This document shows positions 51,718 to 61,511 of a DNA stretch of 64,000 nucleotides, one piece after another. This DNA is from Planctomycetaceae bacterium (GTDB lineage Bacteria; Planctomycetota; Planctomycetia; Planctomycetales; Planctomycetaceae). The notes below the pieces were generated by a model. That model worked only from the letters and a program-made list of their open reading frames with translations, had not been told where the DNA came from and made no database searches. The first letter of the stretch is position 1. The number at the start of each line of letters is the position of its first letter. Position numbers and translations under genes: made by a program. Location: NCBI GenBank assembly GCA_020638955.1, contig JACKHO010000008.1:186001-250000 (forward strand). Direction: 5' to 3'.

Positions 51718-54700
51718 CTAAATGACTCCATCGACTCGGCCGCTGCTGAGTCTGCCGCCAGTCCATCCACTCCACGGGCCGTATCCGTTGGCCATAAAGC
51801 GATTGCTGTAAGTACCGTAAAGTACGAACCAGAGGTTTGTCCCACCACGTATTGTCGCCATGTCGGCGAAACCATCGCCGTTGAAGTCGCCTGTGGTGGC
51901 CGTGATATTATGAGCTGAACCAGAGCTTCCCCAATGTTGGGCATGCATGCGACCTGTTGTAGTCGCGAGGGAGCGATTGCCCCACCAGACATTGGTGTGG
52001 GTACGTCCCATCATGTCGTCATAGCCATCGCCGTTGAAGTCGCCAATAAAGTATTCGGCAAACGCAGAGGGATCCCAGCGGTTCGCATAGTGCACTGAGA
52101 ATTTACCGTCGTCGCTCTCACCTCCATCACCGATGAACCAGTTTCCAAGGTAATCCTGAATGAGAATATCGTCGACGCAATCGCCATTGAAATCACCAAC
52201 CAAGAGGTTTCGCCAATCACGCTCTCCCTGCGTGGCAATGCGACCGTAGTGGTCGAGTTCAAATGTTCCCATCTCCATTTCGGCATCCCACGTTGTTTCG
52301 TGGACCCACCAATTTCCAGAATTATGAAGATTGGCGATATCGGCCCGACCATCGCCATTGAAGTCGCCAATAGCGTGGGCTACGTAGTCAGCACCAACGC
52401 TGCCCCAGACACTGAATGTGAAGCTCACGCCATCGGAAATACCGACGACCCATTGGCCATTCACATTGAGTCCGGCCACGTCCGCTTTGCCATCGCCGTT
52501 GAAGTCGGCGACCGAGACATTCGTCCACACGGCAGTGGCTTCGGGCTCCCAGCTTCCCCACTCGGTTGTTGAGAATCCGCCGGCGCCGTTGTTCAGACCG
52601 ACACTCCATACGCCGTTGTCAGCCCACCCAGCGATGTCAGTGAGGCGGTCACCATTGAAGTCTCCAGTGAACGTTTCCAGACCAGCAGCCGTATTCCATT
52701 TGGGGCCGAGCGAATTTGTAAACGAACCGTCACTCGATGCACCAATTCTCCATTGTCCTGTCGAATCGTCGTAAGAGAACACGTCATCTCGGGAAGTTAG
52801 CAAACCGAGCCCGTTACTAATGAACGAGTTGGTTCGTGATGCCTCAATAAGCGGATTGTTATTCCCCAGCAAATGGGCACCAGCACCAAGTACCAACAGC
52901 GACTGATTCCAACTTCCTTTTAGTGCATTGCTCCAGATTTCGAAATCGTCGCCCCATTGTTGAACGACGACGCTTTCTGTTTGATTCAGCGGACTGAGGA
53001 TGCCCGCGTTAATCATGGCGTCCCACATTCGCTGAGCGGCTGCTGGTTCATGTCGCCAAATGAGGCCAGCGTCGTGTGGAGCGGCAACCGGGGCTGTGAG
53101 CATGGCGGAGCCATCTTCGTCGGCTGCTAATGCGCCATTAATTCCGTACGCAACGTAAGGAATGGCGACTTCGTTGTTTCGAGCGACCGGCATTTGCGAG
53201 GGAATTGCCGGCTCGGCCGCCGAAGCGCCGAAGAATGGCAAGGGACCGTTGTCGTAGTGGGCAACTTGTCCGGCAGCAGCTTTGGCCCGGAACGGCGTCC
53301 AGCTAGCACCGTAACTGTCCACATTGATTGATCCGACGAACGCCCAAAGCATTTCGTCAATGAATCCTGAACCATTGAATGAGCCCAGCGGATGGGGAAT
53401 GTGCGGTATTGCTGGCAGAGTTCCCGTTGAAGCCGCTTGTGCCAACGCAATCATGAGCGATTCCGTTCCAAAGTAATCCCAGCCGTTTATCAACGGGGTT
53501 CCATCGTCCCGGAAGCCGTGGCTGATGGTTCCGTCCGTCAACGTGATGGCGGCCCAGTCGATGTTTCGGAATGCCTGTTCCAGCGAGGTTGTATCGAGGC
53601 CCAACGCTTCGCTGGCGAGTAATGTACCCAGGAATCCAATAATCGAGTCAACGGTTGAATACTCGGTGTTGGGAACAATGTGTGGCGGGCCTTCGAGCCG
53701 AATGGCATCTGCAATGACATTTCCGTCTGCAAGGTTGCTGAGTGAGATGGTGACCGGCCCAGCTTCAAAATCAAAGTTGCCCAGGCTTACCCAGGCGTCG
53801 GCATTCACACTTTGGTTGACAACCGTTGAAGTCGAGCCGCTGGCGTCGGTAACCAAGTAGGTTGCATTCGTCGCATTGCTTCCCGTGTCGACCCAGCGTG
53901 CGAATAGCTCATACGTACCGGGACGAGTAATTTCCACTTGCCAGGACGCGGTTGCACTGCCGTCACCTGCAGGGCTGACGAGGTAGTCATTGCCATGGAA
54001 TCCAGTTCCCGTTGATTGAGTTGTCCATCCTCCCACCGCAGCGAATGCGGGAGGCAAATTGTCAACGACAATGTTTGTGCGAATAAAGTGCGGAATAATC
54101 CCGGCTACCGACTCGTTCTGCTGCAAGTCCAACAAGGCGTCGCGCGTTCGGCTGACAATGTCACGGGCGGACTCTTCCGAAATGAATCCAAGTCGATAAG
54201 CAATTGCCGCTGCGGCTGCCTGTCCCCCTGACGTGTTCGTACCATCGAAGTCACCGGCCCCGAATGCGGCTCGGTCGGGAGTCAACCCAGTTGCTCGATC
54301 AAAATTTGCGAGTAGTGAAGAGTACGTCCACAAGACCGGCTCCAGGTAGCCAATTTCCGGTCCTTCTACCACCAATTCAATCCTTTGAATTCGAACGAAG
54401 TTTCCGACGGCGCCGTCAATTGTCCAGGTTAATTCCTGCACGTTTTCAGGAAGCGCATTCAGCGACAATTCAATCAATTGCGATCCCCCATCCAGTACGA
54501 CCCGGCCATTTGGAAGATCGGTTCCATTGTGTGCGAGGAGAGCGCGTCTCGTAACTTCCATTGTATTCGGGTCACGAAGCTCTTCGGAGATGTTCTGGCC
54601 GGCTGAATCTTTGAGTTCGACTTTTAGTTCGCCTTGGCCGCCTTCAACAAAGATCCGAATACCTGTCACCGAATACTGGAACGCAGCCACGATCTGTTCT

Positions 54701-56592
54701 GGCAGGATGGCAGCAAAATTGAGCGGTCGCCCCTCACGCAATGGATGGTTGAGGCTGTTGAACATGCCTGCGAAGCCATTGATCGCATCCACCCTCGCCT
54801 CGGCAAATCCACGACCAACTTCGCCACTGCCGTTGTTTGCAGCATCGGTGATGATACCTCGATCGCCTCTCAGTAAATTGTAGAAAGAGAACTCTTCCTG
54901 CTCGCCTTGCAGTGGCAGCGACCGGAAATCGTCGAGTGCAACGTGAAAAGTTTGTTTTGCACCCTCTGGACCAGCGTCAATTTCACTGACGACAATGCTC
55001 GCGGGCGCGATGCCCTCGGCTGTCACTCGGAAGGTTGCCGTTCCATTTGCTGTGTCTGCGTCATCAGTTGAGCCAATGGAGACCCACTTCCATTCGTACC
55101 AGTCCTGGCTGTTGATGGTTAACTGTGCATGCCCTTCAACGAAGAGATCAGCATCACCTGCAATTCGGGAAGTCGTCAGGGTGACCGACGGCGCCGTGGG
55201 CTTCCCAGTCAAACGCACCTGAAACGTATTTGTCCGCCCTTCTCGGACCGCAATTGTGGACTGACGAATCTCTACCCCCAGTGATGCGTCGTTGTCGTTT
55301 TCCACGAGCGTGAATGGAAGAACAGCACCTCCGCCCGAAATCTCGAAGAATGATGTCCCATCGACGGTGTCAGCATCTTCGGCAGCCGTGAACTTGAGGT
55401 ATGCATCTGCCCGCCAGGCGGCAGGCAGGAATGTAACCTGCGACTCAACCGGAGCAATGCTCGCATCTCCTCCGACTCGAGCAATGTTGGCAATAAACGG
55501 CAAAAGCGGTTGCGAAGTAAGATGGACTCGTGCTCCGTAGATTTCCTGGCCGCCTTCAGCAATTGAGAGCGGTCCGTCAACGCTCTCAAAGTCGAATGTA
55601 TTGAGTGTGTCGATACGAATTGACTGTTCGAGTCCGGCAAACATGACACCATTCTTGAGATCAATCTTGCCAATCAACCCCGTGATGGAAAACAACTGGT
55701 AAGGCATGGGAAGTTGCCGTTCTGCCTCAGGCAAACTCAATGCCTCTTGAGCGGCATCCGCTTGCCAATAATTCACTTGATTTGAGTTTGTGATGGCGAA
55801 CCATCCAGGGGCGTATTCACCGAACTGTCCAAACTGCACGTCCTTTATTCCGGTCCCCGCGTCGTAGATTGAAACTGGCACGTCTCCGCTATCGAGAACA
55901 TTCCCCCAATACAGGAAAGTTCCATTAGCGCGTGCGGCAAGCAATTCATTCCCGTGCGCTGCGACGCCGTTAAAATCTCCGGTAGCCATTTCGCGTACGA
56001 ATTGCCCACTTGAGTTCAATTCCACCAGTCCGGTTGAATGGGCGACAAAGGCCGACCCATTCTGGTGAAATGCGATTTCCGAATGATTGAATTGATCGGC
56101 ACGATCAAACATTTCAATCGTAGAGAACAGTTGAACGGAACTGCCGTCCTCTGAAATGCGAAAAATGCCGTCGGGACCATCAGTCGTCACGACCAGGTAC
56201 CAGTTTCCCTCGTGATACGTGACGCTAGTCATTCCATCGGGACCACCAGAGGTCGACCCAAGCGGACTGATTGCGCGCAGCGTGGAAATTGAAATTTCCT
56301 GAACAAGAGCTTTCGTTGCTATATCGCGTATTTGAAAGACCTCACCGAAGGAAGCGGTCGTGGCATAGTGGGAATCAGAGGCAGCAATTCCAGTTATTGC
56401 GCCCCCACTCGTCGTCAACGGGGCGGTTGATACCTCAGGTGTTTCGGTCACCGCATTCAACATCACCCTCGGCTCACAGACTTCTGCGGGCACACTTTGC
56501 CAGTTTCCTCGACGCCGATTCGCAGAGGTTCGAAGTTGCGTCAAAAACTCGACCGACAATATACCACAAATCTTCGACCACAGAGTCATCAT
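51718..56592 (-). CDS. Giant exported protein: LEPR-like motif, Calx-beta-like, glucoamylase-like and six FG-GAP repeats
   Basis: A 1,624-residue protein. GGAG lies 5 nt before ATG 56592. Near the N-terminus CEPRVMLNA (39-47) matches the planctomycete LEPRxLL sorting motif. Propeller-like repeats (80-330) are followed by Calx-beta-like stretches (ADTVDGTSFFEISGGGAVL, DADTANGTATFRVTAEG). A central region resembles glucoamylase-like/GH144 glycosidases: YSTVDSIIGFLGTLLASEAL, ISHGFRDDGTPLINGWDYFGTESLMIAL and SYGASWTPFRAKA. Before that a golvesin/Xly-like carbohydrate-binding segment appears (TASWQVEITRPGTYELFARW). The C-terminus has six FG-GAP/VCBS repeats of the form GDFNGDGxxD, one degenerate (GDFNGDCVDD). 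FG-GAP repeats bind calcium. It is likely a secreted or surface polysaccharide-active protein; the enzyme assignment is inferred. Confidence 0.82.
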   Translation of the reverse strand: MMTLWSKICGILSVEFLTQLRTSANRRRGNWQSVPAEVCEPRVMLNAVTETPEVSTAPLTTSGGAITGIAASDSHYATTASFGEVFQIRDIATKALVQEISISTLRAISPLGSTSGGPDGMTSVTYHEGNWYLVVTTDGPDGIFRISEDGSSVQLFSTIEMFDRADQFNHSEIAFHQNGSAFVAHSTGLVELNSSGQFVREMATGDFNGVAAHGNELLAARANGTFLYWGNVLDSGDVPVSIYDAGTGIKDVQFGQFGEYAPGWFAITNSNQVNYWQADAAQEALSLPEAERQLPMPYQLFSITGLIGKIDLKNGVMFAGLEQSIRIDTLNTFDFESVDGPLSIAEGGQEIYGARVHLTSQPLLPFIANIARVGGDASIAPVESQVTFLPAAWRADAYLKFTAAEDADTVDGTSFFEISGGGAVLPFTLVENDNDASLGVEIRQSTIAVREGRTNTFQVRLTGKPTAPSVTLTTSRIAGDADLFVEGHAQLTINSQDWYEWKWVSIGSTDDADTANGTATFRVTAEGIAPASIVVSEIDAGPEGAKQTFHVALDDFRSLPLQGEQEEFSFYNLLRGDRGIITDAANNGSGEVGRGFAEARVDAINGFAGMFNSLNHPLREGRPLNFAAILPEQIVAAFQYSVTGIRIFVEGGQGELKVELKDSAGQNISEELRDPNTMEVTRRALLAHNGTDLPNGRVVLDGGSQLIELSLNALPENVQELTWTIDGAVGNFVRIQRIELVVEGPEIGYLEPVLWTYSSLLANFDRATGLTPDRAAFGAGDFDGTNTSGGQAAAAAIAYRLGFISEESARDIVSRTRDALLDLQQNESVAGIIPHFIRTNIVVDNLPPAFAAVGGWTTQSTGTGFHGNDYLVSPAGDGSATASWQVEITRPGTYELFARWVDTGSNATNATYLVTDASGSTSTVVNQSVNADAWVSLGNFDFEAGPVTISLSNLADGNVIADAIRLEGPPHIVPNTEYSTVDSIIGFLGTLLASEALGLDTTSLEQAFRNIDWAAITLTDGTISHGFRDDGTPLINGWDYFGTESLMIALAQAASTGTLPAIPHIPHPLGSFNGSGFIDEMLWAFVGSINVDSYGASWTPFRAKAAAGQVAHYDNGPLPFFGASAAEPAIPSQMPVARNNEVAIPYVAYGINGALAADEDGSAMLTAPVAAPHDAGLIWRHEPAAAQRMWDAMINAGILSPLNQTESVVVQQWGDDFEIWSNALKGSWNQSLLVLGAGAHLLGNNNPLIEASRTNSFISNGLGLLTSRDDVFSYDDSTGQWRIGASSDGSFTNSLGPKWNTAAGLETFTGDFNGDRLTDIAGWADNGVWSVGLNNGAGGFSTTEWGSWEPEATAVWTNVSVADFNGDGKADVAGLNVNGQWVVGISDGVSFTFSVWGSVGADYVAHAIGDFNGDGRADIANLHNSGNWWVHETTWDAEMEMGTFELDHYGRIATQGERDWRNLLVGDFNGDCVDDILIQDYLGNWFIGDGGESDDGKFSVHYANRWDPSAFAEYFIGDFNGDGYDDMMGRTHTNVWWGNRSLATTTGRMHAQHWGSSGSAHNITATTGDFNGDGFADMATIRGGTNLWFVLYGTYSNRFMANGYGPWSGWTGGRLSSGRVDGVI

Positions 56593-56668
56593 CTATCTCC
56601 GAATGCCGTTCGTAATAATCGGTGCTGCTCGCTCTTCCAGTCCCGCGCCGCAACCCGGCATAAACAAG

Positions 56669-56941
56669 TTAAGTAAATGACGTCGACGTTTCCAGGTCGA
56701 CATATGAATTGCTTAGTTGACGCTTCCTGTGAATAGGCGAATTCGACCCAACTGGGTTACCTGAAAATGCCATCGGTCCAAAGTCGACGATTGGATCGAA
56801 TCCATTTCCATTGGATGGAGCGATCCACACCTGGGAACTGCTCAAATCGATGCTGACACAGTCATTTATTCCGTCGCGATCAAAGTCCCCAATGACCGCG
56901 CTGCTCCAATTGAGCGATTCATCCCCACGGCCAGCGCGCAC
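56669..56941 (-). pseudogene. Fragment of a second FG-GAP repeat gene
   Basis: A 90-residue frame (AVIGDFDRDGINDCVSIDLSSS) contains one FG-GAP-like unit but no signal or usable start of its own. In frame it continues upstream past the GTG into DPINSPN, then meets the edge of the decayed insertion sequence at about 56967. This looks like the 3' end of a relative of the adjacent giant protein, cut off by insertion or deletion. Confidence 0.5.
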
Positions 56942-56966
56942 GTTTGGGCTGTTGATGGGGTCTAGG

Positions 56967-57733
56967 CAGGATTGCGCTCTGTTGGATTGATTGTTAGAAC
57001 GTCCTCTGTGATGGGTTCATGGTGTTCAGGGAGGACGTGTGATGGCGAAGAAGGCTCGTGTCGATTTAGCGGAAGTGGTGGCCTGTTTCGAGGGGTTGGA
57101 TGACCCGCGTTCGTCGATCAACTTGCGGCATCCGTTGCCGAGCAAATCATTGATGGCGGCGACTATGTGCGGGCATTGAAAGGAAATCAGAGCGGAATTC
57201 ACAATGCGGTCGTTGAGTATGTTGACGAACATGTGAACGATGACTTTCAACGCGTCACAACCCGACAACCGACGACTGATGAAACCCGTCACGGTCGTCA
57301 CGACAAACGGACGTATATTCAGTTTCCGCTCCCCGGAAAACTCAAAGACAAAGTCCAATTCAGGAATCTCCGAACGATTGGTGTTGTCGTCTCATGCAGT
57401 GAAAATGGAAACAAGGAAAAGATGGACGTTCGCTACTTTCTGAGCAGTCTGCCGATGGGCGTCAAGCAGTTCGCCAAAGCGGTCCGCAGTCATTGGCAAA
57501 TCGAAAACAGCTGCCACTGGACACTCGACGTGACGTATCGTGAAGATGTTTTGTGCACCCGACATCGCCACCTTGCCGAGAATCTGGCGTGGCTCCGGCG
57601 CTTCACGTTGTCGCTGCTGAAACAACACCCCGGCAAGCAATCCCTCGCCATGAAACGCCGCTCCTGCGGCGGGAACGACAACTTCCTCCTCCATACCCTC
57701 GGAATCTCAACAACTTAGTGTGCGCTGACCGTG
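56967..57733 (+). mobile_element. Decayed ISAs1-family insertion sequence
   Basis: Bounded approximately by CAGGATTGCGCTC on the left and GTGCGCTGACCGTG on the right; these are only loosely inverted, so the ends are estimates. It contains an internally deleted transposase and is therefore non-functional. Confidence 0.5.
57042..57718 (+). pseudogene. ISAs1-type transposase, internally deleted and frameshifted
   Basis: The N-terminal piece (57042-57179, VACFEGLDDPRSSINLRHPL) is typical of ISAs1 transposase starts and ends at a premature stop. In another frame, from about 57140, the C-terminal half continues: GGDYVRALKGNQ, TIGVVVSCSENGNKEKMD, YFLSSLPMGVKQFAKAVRSHWQIENSCHWTLDVTYREDV and RHLAENLAWLRRFTLSLLKQ. 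Together about 225 of the family's usual ~370-380 residues remain, so roughly 150 residues around the junction near 57140 are missing. AGGGAGG precedes the ATG. The Asp/Glu catalytic set cannot be complete. Confidence 0.85.
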
Positions 57734-58367
57734 GCGGGAGAGTGGGACACCTATGGATTCATTGTTGCCTGTCGGGAACGGAACCGCGTTCTTTGTTGCG
57801 TCTCGGGAATTACTGGCCCAGCCACTTTGGGAGCCTCCCAACCGGTTGCGAACTTTGCGGCTGACCTTCCAATGGCAACCACCGGCGAAAGGCCGATTGT
57901 GGCATGGTGTCTGGTGAAAGTTCGTGTTCATGACCAACTCAATGATGGTGACGTTTATCGAGTAGACCATCGGCGCGTAACTGACTCGAAGATCGATGGA
58001 CCGATTGGCTGGTTCCCTCGCTAATTCTTTGGAGCAAGCCGCCCGTCGATTTCGATTGCACTGAAAGCTTCTCAACTATTGCTGCTTTTCGCCTTCTGGT
58101 AACGATGAGTCTTCAGGCCGCGTCTCGTACTCAGATGACGATGCGTTCTACTTCATCCAACGACACCGCGTCGTCCATCAGAAGGCTTCCACATCAATTC
58201 CACACCTCAAAACCAATTCGATCGCTCAGACAATTACCGACTTGCAATCATGAGCTGGTGCGTTCGTCTGCGTCAATCATGATGTCGCTGACGGCCCCAC
58301 GCACTGCTCGGTAGTCGCGAGTAGTTAATTGAGCCTCAACCGCGTCTTCCAAAACCAAATGCTCTTC
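57734..58367. other. Region between the decayed IS and the RND operon, no confident gene
   Basis: About 630 bp. A leftward frame (58075-57707) and a rightward one (57731-58024) overlap each other but neither shows a ribosome site, domain or family resemblance. Given the neighbouring gene fragment and IS, this is probably decayed coding sequence. No terminator for the RND gene is obvious. Confidence 0.5.
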
Positions 58368-61300
58368 CTAATGCTCGACCTTACCCCCAAAGAGTCGCGT
58401 CACACGCACGTAAATCAGGTAAAACGTCGGGACCAGCACCAACACCAGTACGGTCGACAGCATCAGGCCAAAGCAAAGGCTGGTTGCCATGGGGATGACA
58501 AGCTGGGCCTGGAATGACTTCTCCATCAATATGGGAAACAGGCCGGCCACCGTCGTCAGCGAAGTCAACAGCACGGGACGGAAGCGACGCTGCCCCGCCT
58601 CGACGACGGCATCTTCGACCGGAATGCCTTCGTCAATGCGCGCATTGATGAAGTCGACCAGCACAATGGAGTCGTTCACGACCACACCTGTGAGCGCCAC
58701 CAGCCCCAGCATGCTGAACAACGTGAGTGGCAACCCCATAATCGCGTGTCCCCAAATCGCCCCGATGATTCCAAACGGAATAATGGCCATCACCACCATC
58801 GGTTGGAAGTAAGAGTTGAATTCAATAGTCAGCAGGATGTACGTCGCCGCCATGGCGACGGCGAGTCCAATCATCAGGCTTTGGACCGACTCTGTGTCCT
58901 GCTCCTGTTGCCCTTCCCAGCGAACGCGCACGTTCGGACTTTGCTTCAAAAGCTTGGGGACAAAGTTTTTCTCCAAATCCGCCACGATGATTTTGGCGTT
59001 CCCTTCCTTCTCATCGACGTCAGCAGAAATCGTAATCGACCGCCGCTGATCAACGCGGTTGATTTCTGAATACCCGCGCACAAATCGCACGTTGGCCAGT
59101 TCGTTGATGGGACGCTGAATCCCATCTCGGCCCGTCACGCGTATTTCGTCGAAGCTCCCGAGAGATCGGCGATCAGCCTCGGGATACCGCACCATCAATT
59201 TCACTTCGTGACGCCCACGCTGCAGCCGCATCACTTCTTCACCGTAATAAGCCGCCCGCACTGTTCTCGCAATCGTCTCCAACGGCACGCCCAGCGATGT
59301 GGCATCTTCCTTTTCACGAAGTTGCAGTTCCCACTTTCCCGGACGCGAGTCATCGCTCACGTCGAACACGCCAGGGAAACGCTGCAGTTCTGCCTTAGCC
59401 AGTTCAACCGCTGCCTCCAGTTCATCCATGTCAGCGGCTGGTGCCAGCAACTTGAATTCGATGGGTTTTCCACCCGGCCCCCGTGATTGCGTGCCGAATG
59501 TCAGGGATTCCGCCCCCGCAATCTCGCCGACAGCCGCGCGCCAGAGCTTGACGATTTCCTCACTCGTCACGTTCCGCTTTGTGTTTTCCACCAGTTGCAC
59601 ATGCACCGAACCTGTATGGCTCCCTGCACCCTGAGCCGCTGACATCTCGGAAGGATTACCAGAGGATTTCACGAATCCTACAGAACGGTGAATAACATCC
59701 ACCACCGGTTCACCCTTCGCCAACAACTCCTCGTTGATCTTCTGAATGGCCTGTTCGAGTCGCATTGTCGCCATTTGAGTCTCGCGCGACGGCGTTCCAT
59801 CGGGGAACACGACCGTCGCGGTCACTTCAGGCGCATCAAGCTTCGGAAAGAAAACACTTGGCACGGTCCCATTGAACACAATGGTCAGCGACACCAGCAC
59901 AATGGCAATGGCCGTACTGACGGTCACCATCGGATTCTGCACGCTGAGTCGCACGAGTGGCAAATAAACTCGATTGATGAACCAGTCCAGTCCGCCGTTC
60001 GTCCAACGGTTCATCCACGCCGTCGCAGCAATCGGCTTGTCACTGCCATGTGCCAGGTGACACGGAAGGATGAAAATACTCTCCAGCAGAGAAATGATGA
60101 GCATCGCAATGACGGCGATGGGAAGCACCGCAAAGAACTTGCCCATGACACCCGTAACAAAGAACATGGGCATGAACGCAAACACCGTCGTCGCGATCGA
60201 TGTTGTCACCGAGGGAGCCACTTCCAATGTTCCATCAATTGCCGCCTGCACCAGCGACTTCCCAAGTTGTCGATGCGAGTAAATGTTCTCCCCAATCACA
60301 ATGGCGTCGTCGACCACAATGCCGAGCGCAATCAGAAACGCAAACATCGACAGCATGTTCAGAGTCTGATCAAACTGCCACAGCACAATGCACGCGCCCA
60401 GAATGGAAATTGGAATCCCCAAAGCCACCCAGAATGCCAGTCGCAACTCCAGAAACAGCGCCAGCACACTAAACACCAGCACCAGTCCCTGCAGTCCGTT
60501 TCGTTTCAGCAAATCCAGTCGGTCCCGCACGTCGACGGAAGTGTCCCCCCAGGTAACAAATTCAAACCCGGGCGGCAGTTCCTTGACCTTGACGTAATCC
60601 TTAACGGCATCGGCCATGGCAAGCAGGTCTTCCCGTGAGGCGGCCTTGATGTCAATGGCCAGCCCCGGTTTGCCGTTGATGTGGCTCATCGACGTCGTGT
60701 CATCAAAAGCGTCGCGAACCACTCCCAAATCAGCCACCCGCAGCACCACACCATCTCGGCGCGTAACAAGTGGGATTTCCGCAATTTCCTCGCCCCACAG
60801 TCGCTTGTTCTTACCTCGCAGGAGAAACGTTTCCCCCTTGTCCAGAATCTTGCCCCCCGGCAATTCCAAATTCTGCGCACGAATCTTCATCGCAACGTCA
60901 GAAAGCGTCAGCCCGTACTCCCGCAGGGTCGCCTCCGGGATTTCCACGTCGATTTGAAACTTGCGTTCCCCCTGGATTTCGGCCACCGAAATCTGCGGGA
61001 TTTGCAACAAGTCATCACGCACCTGTTCGGTAATGTCCCGCAACGCCAGTTCGGAATCGACAGCAGATTCATCAGATGCAATCACCCCCACGGTAATCGC
61101 TGAATTTCGAAACGTAATCTGTTGAATCTCCGGTTCTTCCGACAGTTCCGGGAAGCTGGGGATTCGGTCAATTTCTGACTGCACCTCGTTCAGAACCTTC
61201 TGCACGCTCGGCACGTCCGTCTTGACCTCCAGGACGACATTCCCAGCCCCTTCCATGGCAATCGAAGTCACCTTCTTAATGCCATCGACCGACCGCACGG

Positions 61301-61511
61301 CCTCTTCGATTTTCTGGCAAATCCCGCTCTCAACTTCTTCTGGACTCGCACCGGGATACGGCACACTCACCAGAATGATTTCCAAATCGAACTGCGGAAA
61401 CTCTTCCCGGCGCAGCGACATCCCTGCAAAGAAGCCCACAACAATGACGGATACCATGATAATATTCATGGCCGGCGACTGCTTAATCGCCCACGCGATA
61501 ATGCGTTTCAT
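58368..61511 (-). CDS. RND-family efflux permease (AcrB/HAE1-like)
   Basis: A 1,047-residue inner-membrane proton-driven transporter with the standard twelve-helix, two-porter-loop architecture. It begins MKRIIAWAIKQSPAMNIIMV, then FPQFDLEIILVSVPYPGASPEEVE. The TM4 acidic pair is present in FLIALGIVVDDAIVIGENIYSH. The porter regions contain LDAPEVTATVVFPDGTPSRE. The second half repeats the pattern with GVVVNDSIVLVDFINARIDEG and RRFRPVLLTSLTTVAGLFPI. The ATG overlaps the upstream membrane-fusion gene stop by ATGA, so translation is coupled. No outer-membrane TolC gene is in the window. Substrates may be drugs or lipophilic compounds, under control of the TetR gene at the head of the operon. 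Confidence 0.95.
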   Translation of the reverse strand: MKRIIAWAIKQSPAMNIIMVSVIVVGFFAGMSLRREEFPQFDLEIILVSVPYPGASPEEVESGICQKIEEAVRSVDGIKKVTSIAMEGAGNVVLEVKTDVPSVQKVLNEVQSEIDRIPSFPELSEEPEIQQITFRNSAITVGVIASDESAVDSELALRDITEQVRDDLLQIPQISVAEIQGERKFQIDVEIPEATLREYGLTLSDVAMKIRAQNLELPGGKILDKGETFLLRGKNKRLWGEEIAEIPLVTRRDGVVLRVADLGVVRDAFDDTTSMSHINGKPGLAIDIKAASREDLLAMADAVKDYVKVKELPPGFEFVTWGDTSVDVRDRLDLLKRNGLQGLVLVFSVLALFLELRLAFWVALGIPISILGACIVLWQFDQTLNMLSMFAFLIALGIVVDDAIVIGENIYSHRQLGKSLVQAAIDGTLEVAPSVTTSIATTVFAFMPMFFVTGVMGKFFAVLPIAVIAMLIISLLESIFILPCHLAHGSDKPIAATAWMNRWTNGGLDWFINRVYLPLVRLSVQNPMVTVSTAIAIVLVSLTIVFNGTVPSVFFPKLDAPEVTATVVFPDGTPSRETQMATMRLEQAIQKINEELLAKGEPVVDVIHRSVGFVKSSGNPSEMSAAQGAGSHTGSVHVQLVENTKRNVTSEEIVKLWRAAVGEIAGAESLTFGTQSRGPGGKPIEFKLLAPAADMDELEAAVELAKAELQRFPGVFDVSDDSRPGKWELQLREKEDATSLGVPLETIARTVRAAYYGEEVMRLQRGRHEVKLMVRYPEADRRSLGSFDEIRVTGRDGIQRPINELANVRFVRGYSEINRVDQRRSITISADVDEKEGNAKIIVADLEKNFVPKLLKQSPNVRVRWEGQQEQDTESVQSLMIGLAVAMAATYILLTIEFNSYFQPMVVMAIIPFGIIGAIWGHAIMGLPLTLFSMLGLVALTGVVVNDSIVLVDFINARIDEGIPVEDAVVEAGQRRFRPVLLTSLTTVAGLFPILMEKSFQAQLVIPMATSLCFGLMLSTVLVLVLVPTFYLIYVRVTRLFGGKVEH

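Noticed and set aside
51850..52680. Repeated GTTGAAGTCGCC-like words at about 140-175-bp spacing, at first suggesting a direct-repeat or CRISPR-like array
   Set aside because: They encode the six FG-GAP repeats of the giant protein; spacing is irregular and in frame.
57707..58075. 122-codon leftward frame after the broken IS
   Set aside because: Crosses the IS right end and the transposase stop, has no ribosome site, and competes with an overlapping rightward frame.
59688..60638. Long rightward frame within the RND permease gene (316 codons)
   Set aside because: His/Arg/Gln-rich composition typical of an antisense frame opposite a membrane protein.
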